Notes under the pieces: generated by a model
The model's database searches: none
Seen by the model: the letters and a program-made list of their open reading frames with translations, nothing else
What the model was told of the DNA's origin: nothing
Assembly: GCF_000312545.1 (NCBI RefSeq)
Contig: NZ_HE997540.1
Coordinates: 506,916-550,981 of the forward strand
Direction of reading: 5' to 3'
DNA: 44,066 bases
From: Bartonella senegalensis OS02
GTDB lineage: Bacteria > Pseudomonadota > Alphaproteobacteria > Rhizobiales > Rhizobiaceae
Shown: positions 1 to 9,175 of the stretch, piece by piece
Position numbering within the stretch: position 1 is the stretch's first letter
How the letters are laid out: the number at the start of each line of letters is the position of its first letter
Made by a program: the position numbers and the translations under genes

Positions 1-2190
1 AATCACTTTATTCTGAACATTGATGATAGAACTTCCAACTCCTGTCAAAGCTTCCGCTACATTCTTATAGCTCGCCTCTTCAGCCTTACCATCTTCCCTA
101 ACTGTCTTCACTTTAAAACTAGGAGCCATCCATTCGCCATTCTCGTACTTAGCACCGCCACCAAAATACTTGGCTATATTCGTAGCAACAGTTTGTAGAT
201 TGTTAGCAACAGTATCTACTTTCTGATTTGTAGTAAACAGTTGCGAGCCCGCGACTGCCTCTGTTGAATCTTTTGAGACGTCACCCTTCTTTATACCCGT
301 AAGAATACGCTTTTCACTTTTATTGTTGGCAATATCGATTTTATCACCACCTGTATTCTTGCCAATAGTAATCGGATCTGTTTGTGTCTTTTGCTCAACG
401 AAACCACCGCCTGTTCCTTTTTGCTTTATTGCTTTTAATTGTGCAAAATTCACCGCATCGCTATCTTCAGTACCATTTGCCACGCCTGTAATCTTTTTAT
501 TTTCTGCTGAAATTCCTGCAGTTGTTATTTTAGGACCATCACTAATAAATAAACCCATTGCATCTAAAGTATTTTTCCCTAACTTTATGCTATTCAGTTT
601 AAGGTCCTGTGCAAGATCAAATTTTACTTTGTTATCATCATTGCTTTTTTTAATTATGAAATTTTTGCTTCCTGCGGAAAAATCTACACCACTGTCCATC
701 AGAACAGTTTTAGCATTTTCACCGCCTACAGATAAACTCCAACCTTTAGTTCTTACAACTTTCTCTAGACTTTTTAACTGTGCAACATTCACTGCATCGG
801 TATTTTCAGTACCAGCAGATACTCCTGTAATTTGGCGCACTATTTCTTGCTGGGGATTACCAATACTAACCGCCCCTGCAGAACTTTTCCATGCTATACT
901 ATTATCTTTTGAAAGAGCATGCGTCATAGGATCATAACCATGAACAGAATCCGAAGTCATAGAATAGGACATCCAACCCAAAGCAACACCTGTAGGGACA
1001 ATTGCTCCAGAATTCATACCTAGAGCCACTGAATTTTCCCCAAAACCAATAGAAGCAGAACCTATAGAAATTGTTTTTTTACCCCTCGCGAATGCGCCAG
1101 CACTTTTATTACCAGCACTACCAATTGCAATAGAACTCTCTTCATCAGCACTAGTATTTTGACCTATAGCAATACTACTCACACCCGATGCCCTTGCAAG
1201 ATGACCAACAGCTATACCGGAATCTCTCTGCACCGTTGAAAAAGAACCAAGAGCTATAGATTGTATATTGTTCGCCCTAGCACGATATCCAATAGCAATG
1301 GATTCTTCGCCTTTTGCTATCGTACGACCCTCAGTAGGGATCGGTTTATCCCCATCTCTACCTTCACCACCTATAGCGATACTTTTTTTACCTACGCAGT
1401 GAGCTAAATGTCCTACAGCAATAGAAATTTCTTTTTCTACCTCCGCACCATAACCAACAGCAACCGAATCTATAGCTAACATTGATACATTAGCACCAAT
1501 AGCAACAATATCTTCGGTACTATAGGCATTTGGACGTCTTTTTATTCCTTCACCCAATATGACATTCGTACTATTGATACGTTGTAATCCGGCACTACGC
1601 TTCGTTATTGCAGTGAAACTATCGCGCGAGGAATCAGATACATCAATGATCGCTGTATTCTCATCATTCTGTGCAAGCTGTTGAGAAAAAACATTATTAC
1701 GAACAGACAACTGCGGACTGATAAGAGATTTCTTCTTTTTTTCCTCTGTATTTACCGCTCGTTTCGATCGGTTACTACCATCTACTCTAAGAGTATTTAC
1801 AACAAAACTATCACTGCCTCCATCAGAAAGGATTTTGTTTAGAAAATTTGCATAATCCTTATCATCCGCAGAAGCATTCACTTTTGCTGCGAGCACCATA
1901 TTCAGCGCTTTTAAATATTCTGCTTTGGATAAATTAAAGTCATCAAAACTGTTATGACTGGCGTAAGCAGAAACAATACTCCTATTGTTTCCTTGAAAAT
2001 AAAGCACCGACGCCTTTTCTACAGTTTGAAGAAACTGTTCTGGTAAATTAATTTTTTTTGCAAAAATAGGCGAAACATTTGATAAAAATGCAACGATTGC
2101 GGTTCCTAACAAAAGCTTTTTAAACAAATGTTGAGAGAAATGTACGTAATCCCAGTCATTCCTCTTTGATATGATAGATAATTCTTTCAT
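1..2190 (-). CDS. Trimeric autotransporter adhesin (BadA/Vomp/YadA-like), 3' part outside window
   Basis: This frame is open for 730 codons from an ATG at 2190 to the window edge; I checked every codon and found no stop. An in-frame stop lies just upstream (2215-2217), so the ATG is the first possible one. The N-terminus is an extended signal peptide ending near SPIFA (residue ~44). Residues ~45-190 are a non-repetitive, partly helical region. Residues ~230-410 are YadA-head repeats (SIAIG, SVAVG and SIALG units). A Trp-ring-like segment (SIAWKSSAGAVSIG, ~430-447) and a neck motif (DAVNVAQLKSL, ~463) follow, with stalk modules including an FGGG motif near 675. The membrane anchor must lie beyond the window. 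The family forms homotrimeric surface fibres that bind host matrix and cells (established). It has the same orientation as the next adhesin, so the two form a tandem adhesin locus. Confidence 0.93.
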   Translation of the reverse strand, partial: MKELSIISKRNDWDYVHFSQHLFKKLLLGTAIVAFLSNVSPIFAKKINLPEQFLQTVEKASVLYFQGNNRSIVSAYASHNSFDDFNLSKAEYLKALNMVLAAKVNASADDKDYANFLNKILSDGGSDSFVVNTLRVDGSNRSKRAVNTEEKKKKSLISPQLSVRNNVFSQQLAQNDENTAIIDVSDSSRDSFTAITKRSAGLQRINSTNVILGEGIKRRPNAYSTEDIVAIGANVSMLAIDSVAVGYGAEVEKEISIAVGHLAHCVGKKSIAIGGEGRDGDKPIPTEGRTIAKGEESIAIGYRARANNIQSIALGSFSTVQRDSGIAVGHLARASGVSSIAIGQNTSADEESSIAIGSAGNKSAGAFARGKKTISIGSASIGFGENSVALGMNSGAIVPTGVALGWMSYSMTSDSVHGYDPMTHALSKDNSIAWKSSAGAVSIGNPQQEIVRQITGVSAGTENTDAVNVAQLKSLEKVVRTKGWSLSVGGENAKTVLMDSGVDFSAGSKNFIIKKSNDDNKVKFDLAQDLKLNSIKLGKNTLDAMGLFISDGPKITTAGISAENKKITGVANGTEDSDAVNFAQLKAIKQKGTGGGFVEQKTQTDPITIGKNTGGDKIDIANNKSEKRILTGIKKGDVSKDSTEAVAGSQLFTTNQKVDTVANNLQTVATNIAKYFGGGAKYENGEWMAPSFKVKTVREDGKAEEASYKNVAEALTGVGSSIINVQNKVI

Positions 2191-2332
2191 CACAAGTGCC
2201 CCAATGAAAAAAAATCAAATCAAACATATTTATGACATAAAAAAACCATATTTCAATTTATAATGTATTATTTTTATTAAATGAAATGTTAATAATTATT
2301 GGGAAAGGTTATTTTTGCGTGAAGCTATAATA

Positions 2333-2357
2333 AAAAAGCCACTTTAAAGAAAGTTGG
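2333..2357 (-). terminator. Candidate intrinsic terminator or leader attenuator upstream of first adhesin
   Basis: Read on the minus strand, CCA(A)CTTT pairs with AAAGTGG (one bulged A) and is followed by C and six T. It lies about 145 nt before the start of the 1-2190 adhesin, so it could either block readthrough from upstream or attenuate the adhesin message. The stem is short and the call is tentative. Confidence 0.35.
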
Positions 2358-2700
2358 AAGTTTTTTGGCAGTTTTATTTTTATGATGATGTGTTATTGGA
2401 TAATAGGCTCATTTAAATAAATTTGCGGAGGACTATTTTCATGCTAGGTTGGTGAGTTTTTACTTGTGAATTAAGTAGCATTGTGGTTTTTATGATCTTT
2501 TGAGCTATTTTTTCGTAAAAAGCAGAAATTATTAATATCTGATAATCTCCGTTATTATTAAGTTGTAAATTGAGATGCAAACAGAGCTTTAGCATTAATA
2601 GTACATTTTATTTTATTATTCAGTTACTTGTCATGTTTTTCTTTAAAGACTTCACTATCTCGTTTGTTAACTTTATTGGTTTCTTATTAAAATAAACTTT

Positions 2701-2728
2701 CGCCCCTGTCTTCATTAAGACAAGAGCG
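2701..2728 (-). terminator. Terminator-like hairpin after the second adhesin
   Basis: On the minus strand CGCTCTTGTCTT pairs with AAGACAGGGGCG around an AATG loop. This gives a 12-bp stem with two G-U pairs, 32 nt after the adhesin stop codon. The tail is AAAG and then T-rich rather than a clean T-run, so termination is likely but not certain. Confidence 0.6.
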
Positions 2729-2759
2729 CAAGTGTTTTTACTCAAGAATTTTGTTGATA

Positions 2760-5700
2760 TCAATTCAATGTCATATTGAATCCAGCACCTACACCCCAAT
2801 GACCGCCAGAAGTGGTAACAGATACATTAGAGCGAATATTTCCCTTTTCTGATGTATAACCAGCACCAAAGGCAAACGCAGATTGGCTACGCCATAAGCC
2901 AGTACCAAATCCAACACTTAATTTTCCAGGTGTATCATTGTAGCGTAAGTTAGCTACTGCTAAACCAATAGCCGCTGCTTGTCTTGCTTCTTTTCGTACA
3001 CCCTCAATACTGTAATTTAAAGCATCAAACTTCATATCGGTATATTGTTTGGACCTCTCAACAGCATCGTCAATCGCATCGATAACAATATTATTGACCC
3101 GTTGATCTGTGTAGTGCTTCGATTCATCGAGAACGATTTTCATTTGTTCTTTGGTGTAGTCGTGAAGTTGCCCACCATTTACAGCTTCTTTCGAACCTTT
3201 CTCAATGCGACCATCAGCAACATTATCAATCATAACAGGTTCACTTTCATTACCGCCTTTCAAAGTGATTTTATTGGTCTTTTTACCGTTTGCATCTCTG
3301 TCATAGCGAACAGCATCCTCAGCAATGTTGTTAACCTTGTCATCAATCTTATCAACTTTGACGTTAATATTGTTAACTGTATCACCAATGTTGGTAATCG
3401 TATTGGAAATGTTGTCAACTTTTTTGTCGATAATCTCAACATGATTTTCAACATTTGCAACACGCTCATTGGTTTTCCAAAGTTGGCCACCATTCACTGC
3501 TTCTTTTGAATCTTTTGCAATTTTACCATCAGCTACATTGATAATCTTACTTGGTTGACCATTGCGACCAGCATCATAAGCTTTTTTATTCTCATTCCAC
3601 TTTAAAGCATCTGAATCAACCTTGTTTATAACATTATCAATACGGTTATTAATATTTGACATCCCATTACTAATGTCATCGAAAGCATCTGCGACATTGT
3701 TGTGCTTTGTCTCAACAGTCTTACCATTCTCATCAACTTTAGAAATCTTGAAAGTAGGATCTGTCCATTGACCATTCTTATAACCAGCACCGCCACCAAA
3801 ATAATTGGCAAGCTTGTTGCTCATGAGATAAAGCTGGTTACCCGTAATAGCATCCGTTGAACCTTCAATAATCTCACCATCCAAAAGGGATTTAAGCTTG
3901 CTCTTTGTTTTCTTTCCATCTTTTTCATGAAGTGCAACAAATGCACCTTCTTCTTCATCCCACAGTAAAGCATCTTTAGAGATCCCCTTTATGCTTTTAT
4001 CAAGTTGGGCTTTGTTAACAGCTTCATCATCTTCCTCTGCTGCTTTTACACCAGAAATAGTACGCCCTGCACCACCAACGCCTGCAACATTGATTTTAGT
4101 ACCTGCTGTTTTCGCACCAATAGTGATAACACCTGAAATTCCCTCTTGTTGCACAAGATTATTTTCCTTCATTTCAATAATCTTATCATCAAGATTTTTA
4201 ATGGAAATATTTACACCAGTGAAAGCATCTGTAACATTATTATACGTCTCATCCTTAATAAGAAAAGCTGGTTCTATACCATCAATGACATCTGTACTGC
4301 CACCAAAATAGTTTGATATATTTTTAGCAATCTCAAAGAGCTGAGAACCATTGATGGCATCTGTTGAGTTAACATCAATATCGCCATCTTTCAAAAATTT
4401 AATCTTGCTGTTTGTTTTACGCCCTTCTCCATGAAGTGCAACAAATGCTTGTTCATTTTCACTCCATAATAAAGCATCTTGAGAGAACTTATCAAATTTC
4501 TGATCAAATTTATTATCTACGTATTGTACATGGGTATTTACATTCTTTATATTTGTATCAAGCCCCTCAAGAGCATTACCAACATCATTATATTCCTTCT
4601 GCTCTATTTTACCATCTGTAGAAACTTTAGATAAATTATACCTAGGATTACTAAAGGTGCCATTATTAAATTCTGTACCACCACCAAAAAACCTCGCAAT
4701 ATCTTCAGATATCGTATTGATTTGACCACCATTCACTGCATCTTTGGAACCGCTCTTAATGTTGCCATCAGAAACATTTGTAATTAATACAGGGGCATCT
4801 TTATCGCCACCTCTCAAAGTAACCTTATTAGTTTTTTGACCGTTTTCATCTCTGTCATAGCGAACAGCATCCTCAGAAAGATCGTGAACTTCCTTACTCA
4901 TATCAGTAACCGTACTTGATATAATGTCAACTCTCTTATCAATATGAGCAACTTTTTGTTCCGTATCCCAAAGCTGTGAACCATTTACAGCTTCAGTTGA
5001 ATTCTTTGAAAGATCCCCTTTTTTTACACCAGCAATAGTCCGCTCTCCACTAGTACCTGTGATATCAATTTTTGTGCCATCTTTCTCTTTACCGACACTG
5101 ATAAGCTTCTGACCTTCTTCCCATTTAACAAGACTATTGCTTGTTACGTCTTTTATTTTCTCCTCTACTTCTTGCAACTGTGAAAGATTAACTGCATCCG
5201 TGTATAAAACACCGTTTGCTACATTTTTAAGCTCTTTATTGCCAGCATCAATACCGCCATATGTTATACTTGGACCCTGTTTAATCGCTAAACCACTATT
5301 ATTTATAGTAACTTCACTCCCTACTTTTATTGTTTTAGCAATTTGAATAACTTCGTTTAAATCAAATTTTACCTCGTTATTATCGCCTCTTACAATTTTA
5401 ATGTTTTTGTGACCTTCATTATTCGCAACAGCAGTAAATTTTACTGTATTACCTGCCTCAATATCTGTAGCATCATCGTTATTAACAGAAAGCTTCCAAC
5501 CTCCTGCTTTTGATATCAATCCTTTTACCTCAGTCAATTGCTTGAAATTTACTGCATCGGTATCGACAGTCCCCGCTTCAACATCTGTAATCTTTTTCTT
5601 ACCAGCAGAAATACCATCAACAGTTATTCTTGGTCCCTTATCACCATCAAATATAAAACCATCATCACTCATCTTGCTTCTGCCTGCAGTGACACTCGTC

Positions 5701-7394
5701 ACTGTAATATTATTAGCTAAGTCAAATGTGACATTACGGCTATCATCTCCTACAATTGTGATGTTTTTCTTTCCTTCCTTGTTAGCTGACTTCAAATTTA
5801 CTGTATCGTTTTGTCCAATAGATATAGGACTTTCACCATTAACGGTAAGCTGCCAATGCGTTATAGAAGCATCTCTTACCTCTTTCAGCTGTTTATAATT
5901 CACTGCATCAGTATCTTCTTCTCCGGCTTTCACTCCTGTGATTACTTTATCGCCAGCATGAATGCCATCAAAAGCTATTCTTGGTCCATTATTATCAGTA
6001 AATCCAAAGCCATCATCACTCATAGTGCTTCTGCCTGTAGTGATGCTCGTTAACTGAAGATTATCATTCAAAGTAAATTGAATTTTATGCTTATCGCCTT
6101 CATTGCTTTTTTCAATCTTTAGGTTATCTTTTCCTACTACGTTGTTACTTTTCACTGAAAAATCTACTGTATTGCCTGCATTAACATCTGTAGGACTTGT
6201 ATCATTAGCAGAAATTTGCCAACTTCCTCCTCCTTCTCCTATGATACCTCTCAGAGCTTTTAACTGTGCGACATTCACAGCATCTGTATCTTTGGTACCA
6301 GCAGCTACCCCTGTAATTTGCCGTGTTAGATTACCTCCTCCATCAAGAGCATCAACTTCACCAACGCTAAAAGCTCCTGCTGTGCTTACCCATGCTATAC
6401 CGGTTTCTGTCGTATCACCATTAAGGTAAGGGTCATACCCCTTAACGCCCTTGTCTCTATCAGAAACAGAGCCACCACCGATAGCAACACCATCATTAAC
6501 AAGTACTTGTGCATTTGCTCCAATAGCAACGGAATCTTCAGTTTTAGCGTATGTATGCGAACCTATAGCAATCGCATTTTCAGACTGTGCTATTGCTTTT
6601 CTTTTAGGGTCTGCTTGTTCTGTTCTTTCAGATTTGACACCACCTATCGCAATAGCACCTGAAGCTTGAGCTTCAGCCCTTGCGCCGATAGCAATCGCAT
6701 ATTCCTTTTGTGCTTTTGCCTCTACACCTAAAGCAACAGTATTTTTACCAGAAGCGGTTGCAAGTCCACCAATAGCAACCGTAGCCTCTTCTGATGCTTC
6801 TGATCCAACGCCCATAGCAATACTTGCTTTACCGCTTGCAAGTGCAGAAACACCAAAAGCTTGGGCTCCACCAGCTTTTGTGGTCGCACCAGCACCAAAT
6901 GCTGTTGAATAATTCCCCGTTGCCGCAGCTCCACAACCGGTTACAAAAGAATAAACACCATAAGCTTCAGGCATTGCATTTGTCATACCACCAGTATGGG
7001 TTCCCATATAACCTCCCTTTGGAGTCGTTGTACCATCACTACTCCAAATGACTTTCTCAGTTGTCGTGCCATAAGGATTACGATTTGAAAATTCTTGATT
7101 TTCAATAAATCTTCTATATTGATCCTCTGCAGTTATTTGTGTACCTGTTTTTGATGAACCACCACGCCCTTTAACATTATCCGCACCACAAAAATCATTA
7201 TCACCGGCAAAAACAATACTGCCATGACTACCATATGTATAAGGAACACCGGGACCACTATCATACTGAACAAGCCCTCCTGTTATCGCAACGCCAGCAG
7301 CGAAAACAGGTGAGACACTCGATAAGAGCGCCGCCATGGCGGTTCCTAATGAGACCGCTTTAAGCGAATTTGATTTTGAATATAATTTTTTCAT
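2760..7394 (-). CDS. Trimeric autotransporter adhesin (BadA/Vomp/YadA-like), full length
   Basis: This is a 1544-residue surface adhesin. The start is the ATG at 7394 (MKKLYSKSNSLK), which has GGAGGAGG just upstream; a TTG five codons earlier is less likely. The signal peptide ends near SPVFA (~residue 33). Residues ~160-310 are YadA-head repeats (AIAIG, SVAIG). The first neck (DAVNVAQLKAL) is near 368. A long stalk follows, built of repeated Trp-ring, neck (TDAVNxxQL, EAVNGGQL) and FGGG modules plus coiled-coil stretches such as NNINVKVDKIDDKVNNIAED. Residues ~1463-1544 form the YadA anchor that makes the trimeric 12-strand outer-membrane barrel (VRKEARQAAAIGLAVANLRY onward). The last residues are NMTLN, so the C-terminal residue is Asn rather than the usual aromatic. 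The gene is followed by a terminator hairpin and then a second adhesin in the same direction. Its job is adhesion and probably autoaggregation. Confidence 0.96.
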   Translation of the reverse strand: MKKLYSKSNSLKAVSLGTAMAALLSSVSPVFAAGVAITGGLVQYDSGPGVPYTYGSHGSIVFAGDNDFCGADNVKGRGGSSKTGTQITAEDQYRRFIENQEFSNRNPYGTTTEKVIWSSDGTTTPKGGYMGTHTGGMTNAMPEAYGVYSFVTGCGAAATGNYSTAFGAGATTKAGGAQAFGVSALASGKASIAMGVGSEASEEATVAIGGLATASGKNTVALGVEAKAQKEYAIAIGARAEAQASGAIAIGGVKSERTEQADPKRKAIAQSENAIAIGSHTYAKTEDSVAIGANAQVLVNDGVAIGGGSVSDRDKGVKGYDPYLNGDTTETGIAWVSTAGAFSVGEVDALDGGGNLTRQITGVAAGTKDTDAVNVAQLKALRGIIGEGGGSWQISANDTSPTDVNAGNTVDFSVKSNNVVGKDNLKIEKSNEGDKHKIQFTLNDNLQLTSITTGRSTMSDDGFGFTDNNGPRIAFDGIHAGDKVITGVKAGEEDTDAVNYKQLKEVRDASITHWQLTVNGESPISIGQNDTVNLKSANKEGKKNITIVGDDSRNVTFDLANNITVTSVTAGRSKMSDDGFIFDGDKGPRITVDGISAGKKKITDVEAGTVDTDAVNFKQLTEVKGLISKAGGWKLSVNNDDATDIEAGNTVKFTAVANNEGHKNIKIVRGDNNEVKFDLNEVIQIAKTIKVGSEVTINNSGLAIKQGPSITYGGIDAGNKELKNVANGVLYTDAVNLSQLQEVEEKIKDVTSNSLVKWEEGQKLISVGKEKDGTKIDITGTSGERTIAGVKKGDLSKNSTEAVNGSQLWDTEQKVAHIDKRVDIISSTVTDMSKEVHDLSEDAVRYDRDENGQKTNKVTLRGGDKDAPVLITNVSDGNIKSGSKDAVNGGQINTISEDIARFFGGGTEFNNGTFSNPRYNLSKVSTDGKIEQKEYNDVGNALEGLDTNIKNVNTHVQYVDNKFDQKFDKFSQDALLWSENEQAFVALHGEGRKTNSKIKFLKDGDIDVNSTDAINGSQLFEIAKNISNYFGGSTDVIDGIEPAFLIKDETYNNVTDAFTGVNISIKNLDDKIIEMKENNLVQQEGISGVITIGAKTAGTKINVAGVGGAGRTISGVKAAEEDDEAVNKAQLDKSIKGISKDALLWDEEEGAFVALHEKDGKKTKSKLKSLLDGEIIEGSTDAITGNQLYLMSNKLANYFGGGAGYKNGQWTDPTFKISKVDENGKTVETKHNNVADAFDDISNGMSNINNRIDNVINKVDSDALKWNENKKAYDAGRNGQPSKIINVADGKIAKDSKEAVNGGQLWKTNERVANVENHVEIIDKKVDNISNTITNIGDTVNNINVKVDKIDDKVNNIAEDAVRYDRDANGKKTNKITLKGGNESEPVMIDNVADGRIEKGSKEAVNGGQLHDYTKEQMKIVLDESKHYTDQRVNNIVIDAIDDAVERSKQYTDMKFDALNYSIEGVRKEARQAAAIGLAVANLRYNDTPGKLSVGFGTGLWRSQSAFAFGAGYTSEKGNIRSNVSVTTSGGHWGVGAGFNMTLN

Positions 7395-8387
7395 AAGAAC
7401 CTCCTCCAACAGAGTCCAATACCATTACAAGGCGCAAAAACTCTCGTGGCAAAACCCCTGTTCGCGCACCCCAAAAACCAATAAATAAAGATAAAACCCA
7501 TCCCTTCGTGATACCGATATTCATTACGGCATCATCCTAAAGTCTCTAAAGAGACGCTAAATCTAGGAAAGTCCCCAACCCTTTTAGCTAGAGGGATTTA
7601 AGCTAAAAAATAAAGAAAATAGACAATTTTGAAAATATCGTACCTCTCCCCATTCAAAAACCCGCGCTTTATCTTCTAACAAAAACAGCTTCATTAAAGA
7701 GCAATTCTACCTTTCAGATAAAGCGCACAAGAAAAATGGCAAGAGTGTGAAAAATAATTTTTTATTAATTTGCAAAAATACTTTTCAATAAACCTAAAGA
7801 GAGCTATTTTACTATAGCTTTTCTTATAAGTATAAGCTTATGATTTTTTTAGAATTTTTACATAATGTAAAAGAGAGTGCTTATCATGCTAATAGCATTA
7901 TTCACTATGAAATAGCATATTTATAATATGGATCTGTATCTTTAAAGGAAAGATTTACCAATCTCATTCAGCGATTTCTCAAATAAATTTTTGCTCTTTT
8001 AATTTCATGCGCTTTATAAAAAAATAAAAGTTCTGTACATTTTCTTGAATTCTTCTCTCTCTTTATATTTGTTTCCTTTTTTAAGCTGCGATAAGAAAAT
8101 TATTTTAATAGTTATTGTTTTTTTATAAATGTATGGATTTTTATAAAATACCGCTCAATGAAAAGGTTGTGTTTTTAGCTCTTGCCACCCTAAAGCATTA
8201 CAAACAGAGTTTTTTCGTAAATCTCTCTTACGAAATCATATGAAAAATGCTTTAGAAACATTTTCTATAAACAGACTATGCTTTTTCCAGATTTTTGCAC
8301 GAATAAATAAGATCCATCACCAAATACACATGTTATAGACTCTTGAATCAACACTTAGACGTTATAAAACGTTATAAAAAATGTGTA
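7395..8387. other. Long AT-rich region upstream of the second adhesin
   Basis: About 1 kb without a supportable gene lies between the regulator stop and the adhesin start, both on the minus strand. It should contain the adhesin promoter and a long untranslated leader. I see small palindromes, including ATAAGCTTAT at 7832-7841, but no convincing -35/-10 pair. No copy of the regulator's 14-bp repeat was seen here. Confidence 0.5.
7542..7555. promoter_or_regulatory. Inverted repeat in the adhesin leader
   Basis: GTCTCT-AA-AGAGAC is a perfect 6-bp inverted repeat with a 2-bp centre, about 150 bp upstream of the adhesin start. It could be a protein-binding site or a small RNA hairpin. Nothing in the sequence identifies its partner. 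Confidence 0.3.
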
Positions 8388-8927
8388 CTACTCAATTGAA
8401 CTATTAGCGGTATCCACTATTTGATGGGCTTTTTCTGCTTCGATTTGGCGTTTTAAATGAAGTTTTAAAAGAGGCAAAGTGGCTTCGACTTCTTCCATAT
8501 CTTGGATATTGTGAATAAGCTCTTGCAACTTTCCATAAAGCTCTGCCGCTAACTCCGCTACATCTTCAGGAGGAAGTGTTATTTGTGCATCACGATAGGT
8601 CGTATAAGCTAAATACCCAAGGCGCTTCATCACTCCAGCAGGAATAGCTTGTGGTTTTAAACCCGCTGCTTTCGCCTTCGCTATGTCTGTAAACATCTCA
8701 CCATTGCCAGTTATCAGCCAATCTAATGAAACACCGCAAATTTCTTTGTATTTAGAGAGAGCAGAGGCTGTAGGTTCACTTATGCCCATTTCATAAGTCC
8801 CTATGGAACCAGCAGTTATACCAAGATGTTCGGCAAATTGTTTACGCTCCGTGAAACCAAGTATACGCCGCACTTCACGAAAACGTCTTGCCAATTTGGT
8901 TTTAGGTTCTTTTTCAGGACGTGCCAA
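8388..8927 (-). CDS. XRE-family helix-turn-helix transcriptional regulator (Trp-like)
   Basis: The HTH domain (from LARRFREVRRILGF through FAEHLGITAGSIGTYEMG to SLDWLITGNGEMF) is that of XRE/Cro-C1 repressors; the C-terminal ~90 residues are probably an oligomerisation region. I place the start at TTG 8927 (reads ARPEKEPKTK, 179 aa) with GGAG 8 nt upstream. The alternative is ATG 8990 with GGGAGG only 3 nt upstream (200 aa), which would put a 14-bp inverted repeat inside the coding region. The gene lies upstream of the 2760-7394 adhesin, on the same strand. The arrangement resembles the HTH 'Trp' proteins that follow Brt RNAs and affect badA expression in B. henselae (known). That this gene belongs to that group is inference. 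Confidence 0.85.
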   Translation of the reverse strand: MARPEKEPKTKLARRFREVRRILGFTERKQFAEHLGITAGSIGTYEMGISEPTASALSKYKEICGVSLDWLITGNGEMFTDIAKAKAAGLKPQAIPAGVMKRLGYLAYTTYRDAQITLPPEDVAELAAELYGKLQELIHNIQDMEEVEATLPLLKLHLKRQIEAEKAHQIVDTANSSIE

Positions 8928-9139
8928 AAAAATTACTCCAAAATCAATATAATTGTTGACTAAATAATTATATTGATTTATATCTATCATTATCCTCCCA
9001 TTAAGAAGGGCGGTTATTACACATAGTACCCCACAAAAATGGATGTTACAGCATCCGTATTCATGACAATCACACAAAAAGGGGATCACCAGAATATCTT
9101 AGCCAAGCTACACCACCAGAATATATCCTTGGCAAAGAA
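8926..9139 (-). ncRNA. Candidate structured leader or small RNA upstream of HTH regulator (Brt-like)
   Basis: A promoter at 9146-9175 predicts a minus-strand transcript starting near 9139. Before the regulator it meets several structures. CCAAG and CTTGG can pair around a repeated TATTCTGGTG. GGATG-CTGTAA-CATCC is followed by ATTTTT (terminator-like, ~9035-9060). CCC pairs with GGG just before the GGAGG ribosome site at ~8996. Finally a 14-bp hairpin (8941-8979) is followed by TGGAGTAATTTTTTT. The stretch to the end of that T-run is about 205-213 nt, close to the ~200-nt size of Brt RNAs. No primary-sequence match to a known Brt could be tested here. Confidence 0.35.
8941..8979. promoter_or_regulatory. 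Perfect 14-bp inverted repeat before the HTH regulator
   Basis: AAATCAATATAATT (8941-8954) and AATTATATTGATTT (8966-8979) are exact reverse complements separated by 11 bp. The repeat sits directly upstream of the TTG start of the regulator. In RNA it forms a 14-bp hairpin followed by a seven-T run. It could be an autoregulatory operator for the dimeric repressor, an intrinsic terminator ending a short RNA, or both. Confidence 0.6.
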
Positions 9140-9145
9140 CGCCAG

Positions 9146-9175
9146 AGTTTACCAAATACCCCCATCCCGTGTCAA
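9146..9175 (-). promoter_or_regulatory. Predicted sigma-70 promoter for the HTH regulator transcript
   Basis: On the minus strand a perfect TTGACA (9175-9170) is followed after 18 bp by TAAACT (9151-9146). This predicts a transcript starting near 9139 and running towards the regulator. Confidence 0.5.

Larger units (their letters stand above)
2191..2759. other. Intergenic spacer between the two adhesins
   Basis: This AT-rich spacer separates the two minus-strand adhesin genes. It holds two candidate terminator hairpins, annotated separately, and presumably the promoter of the 1-2190 adhesin. A 60-codon minus-strand frame at 2413-2595 has no ribosome binding site or recognisable product and is treated as chance. 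Confidence 0.6.

Noticed and set aside
323..937. 204-codon plus-strand frame
   Set aside because: It is antisense to the first adhesin; repetitive head and stalk codons keep the opposite strand open. The minus frame has the signal peptide and adhesin modules.
2413..2595. 60-codon minus frame between the adhesins
   Set aside because: No ribosome site, no family features, and it lies between two terminator-like hairpins.
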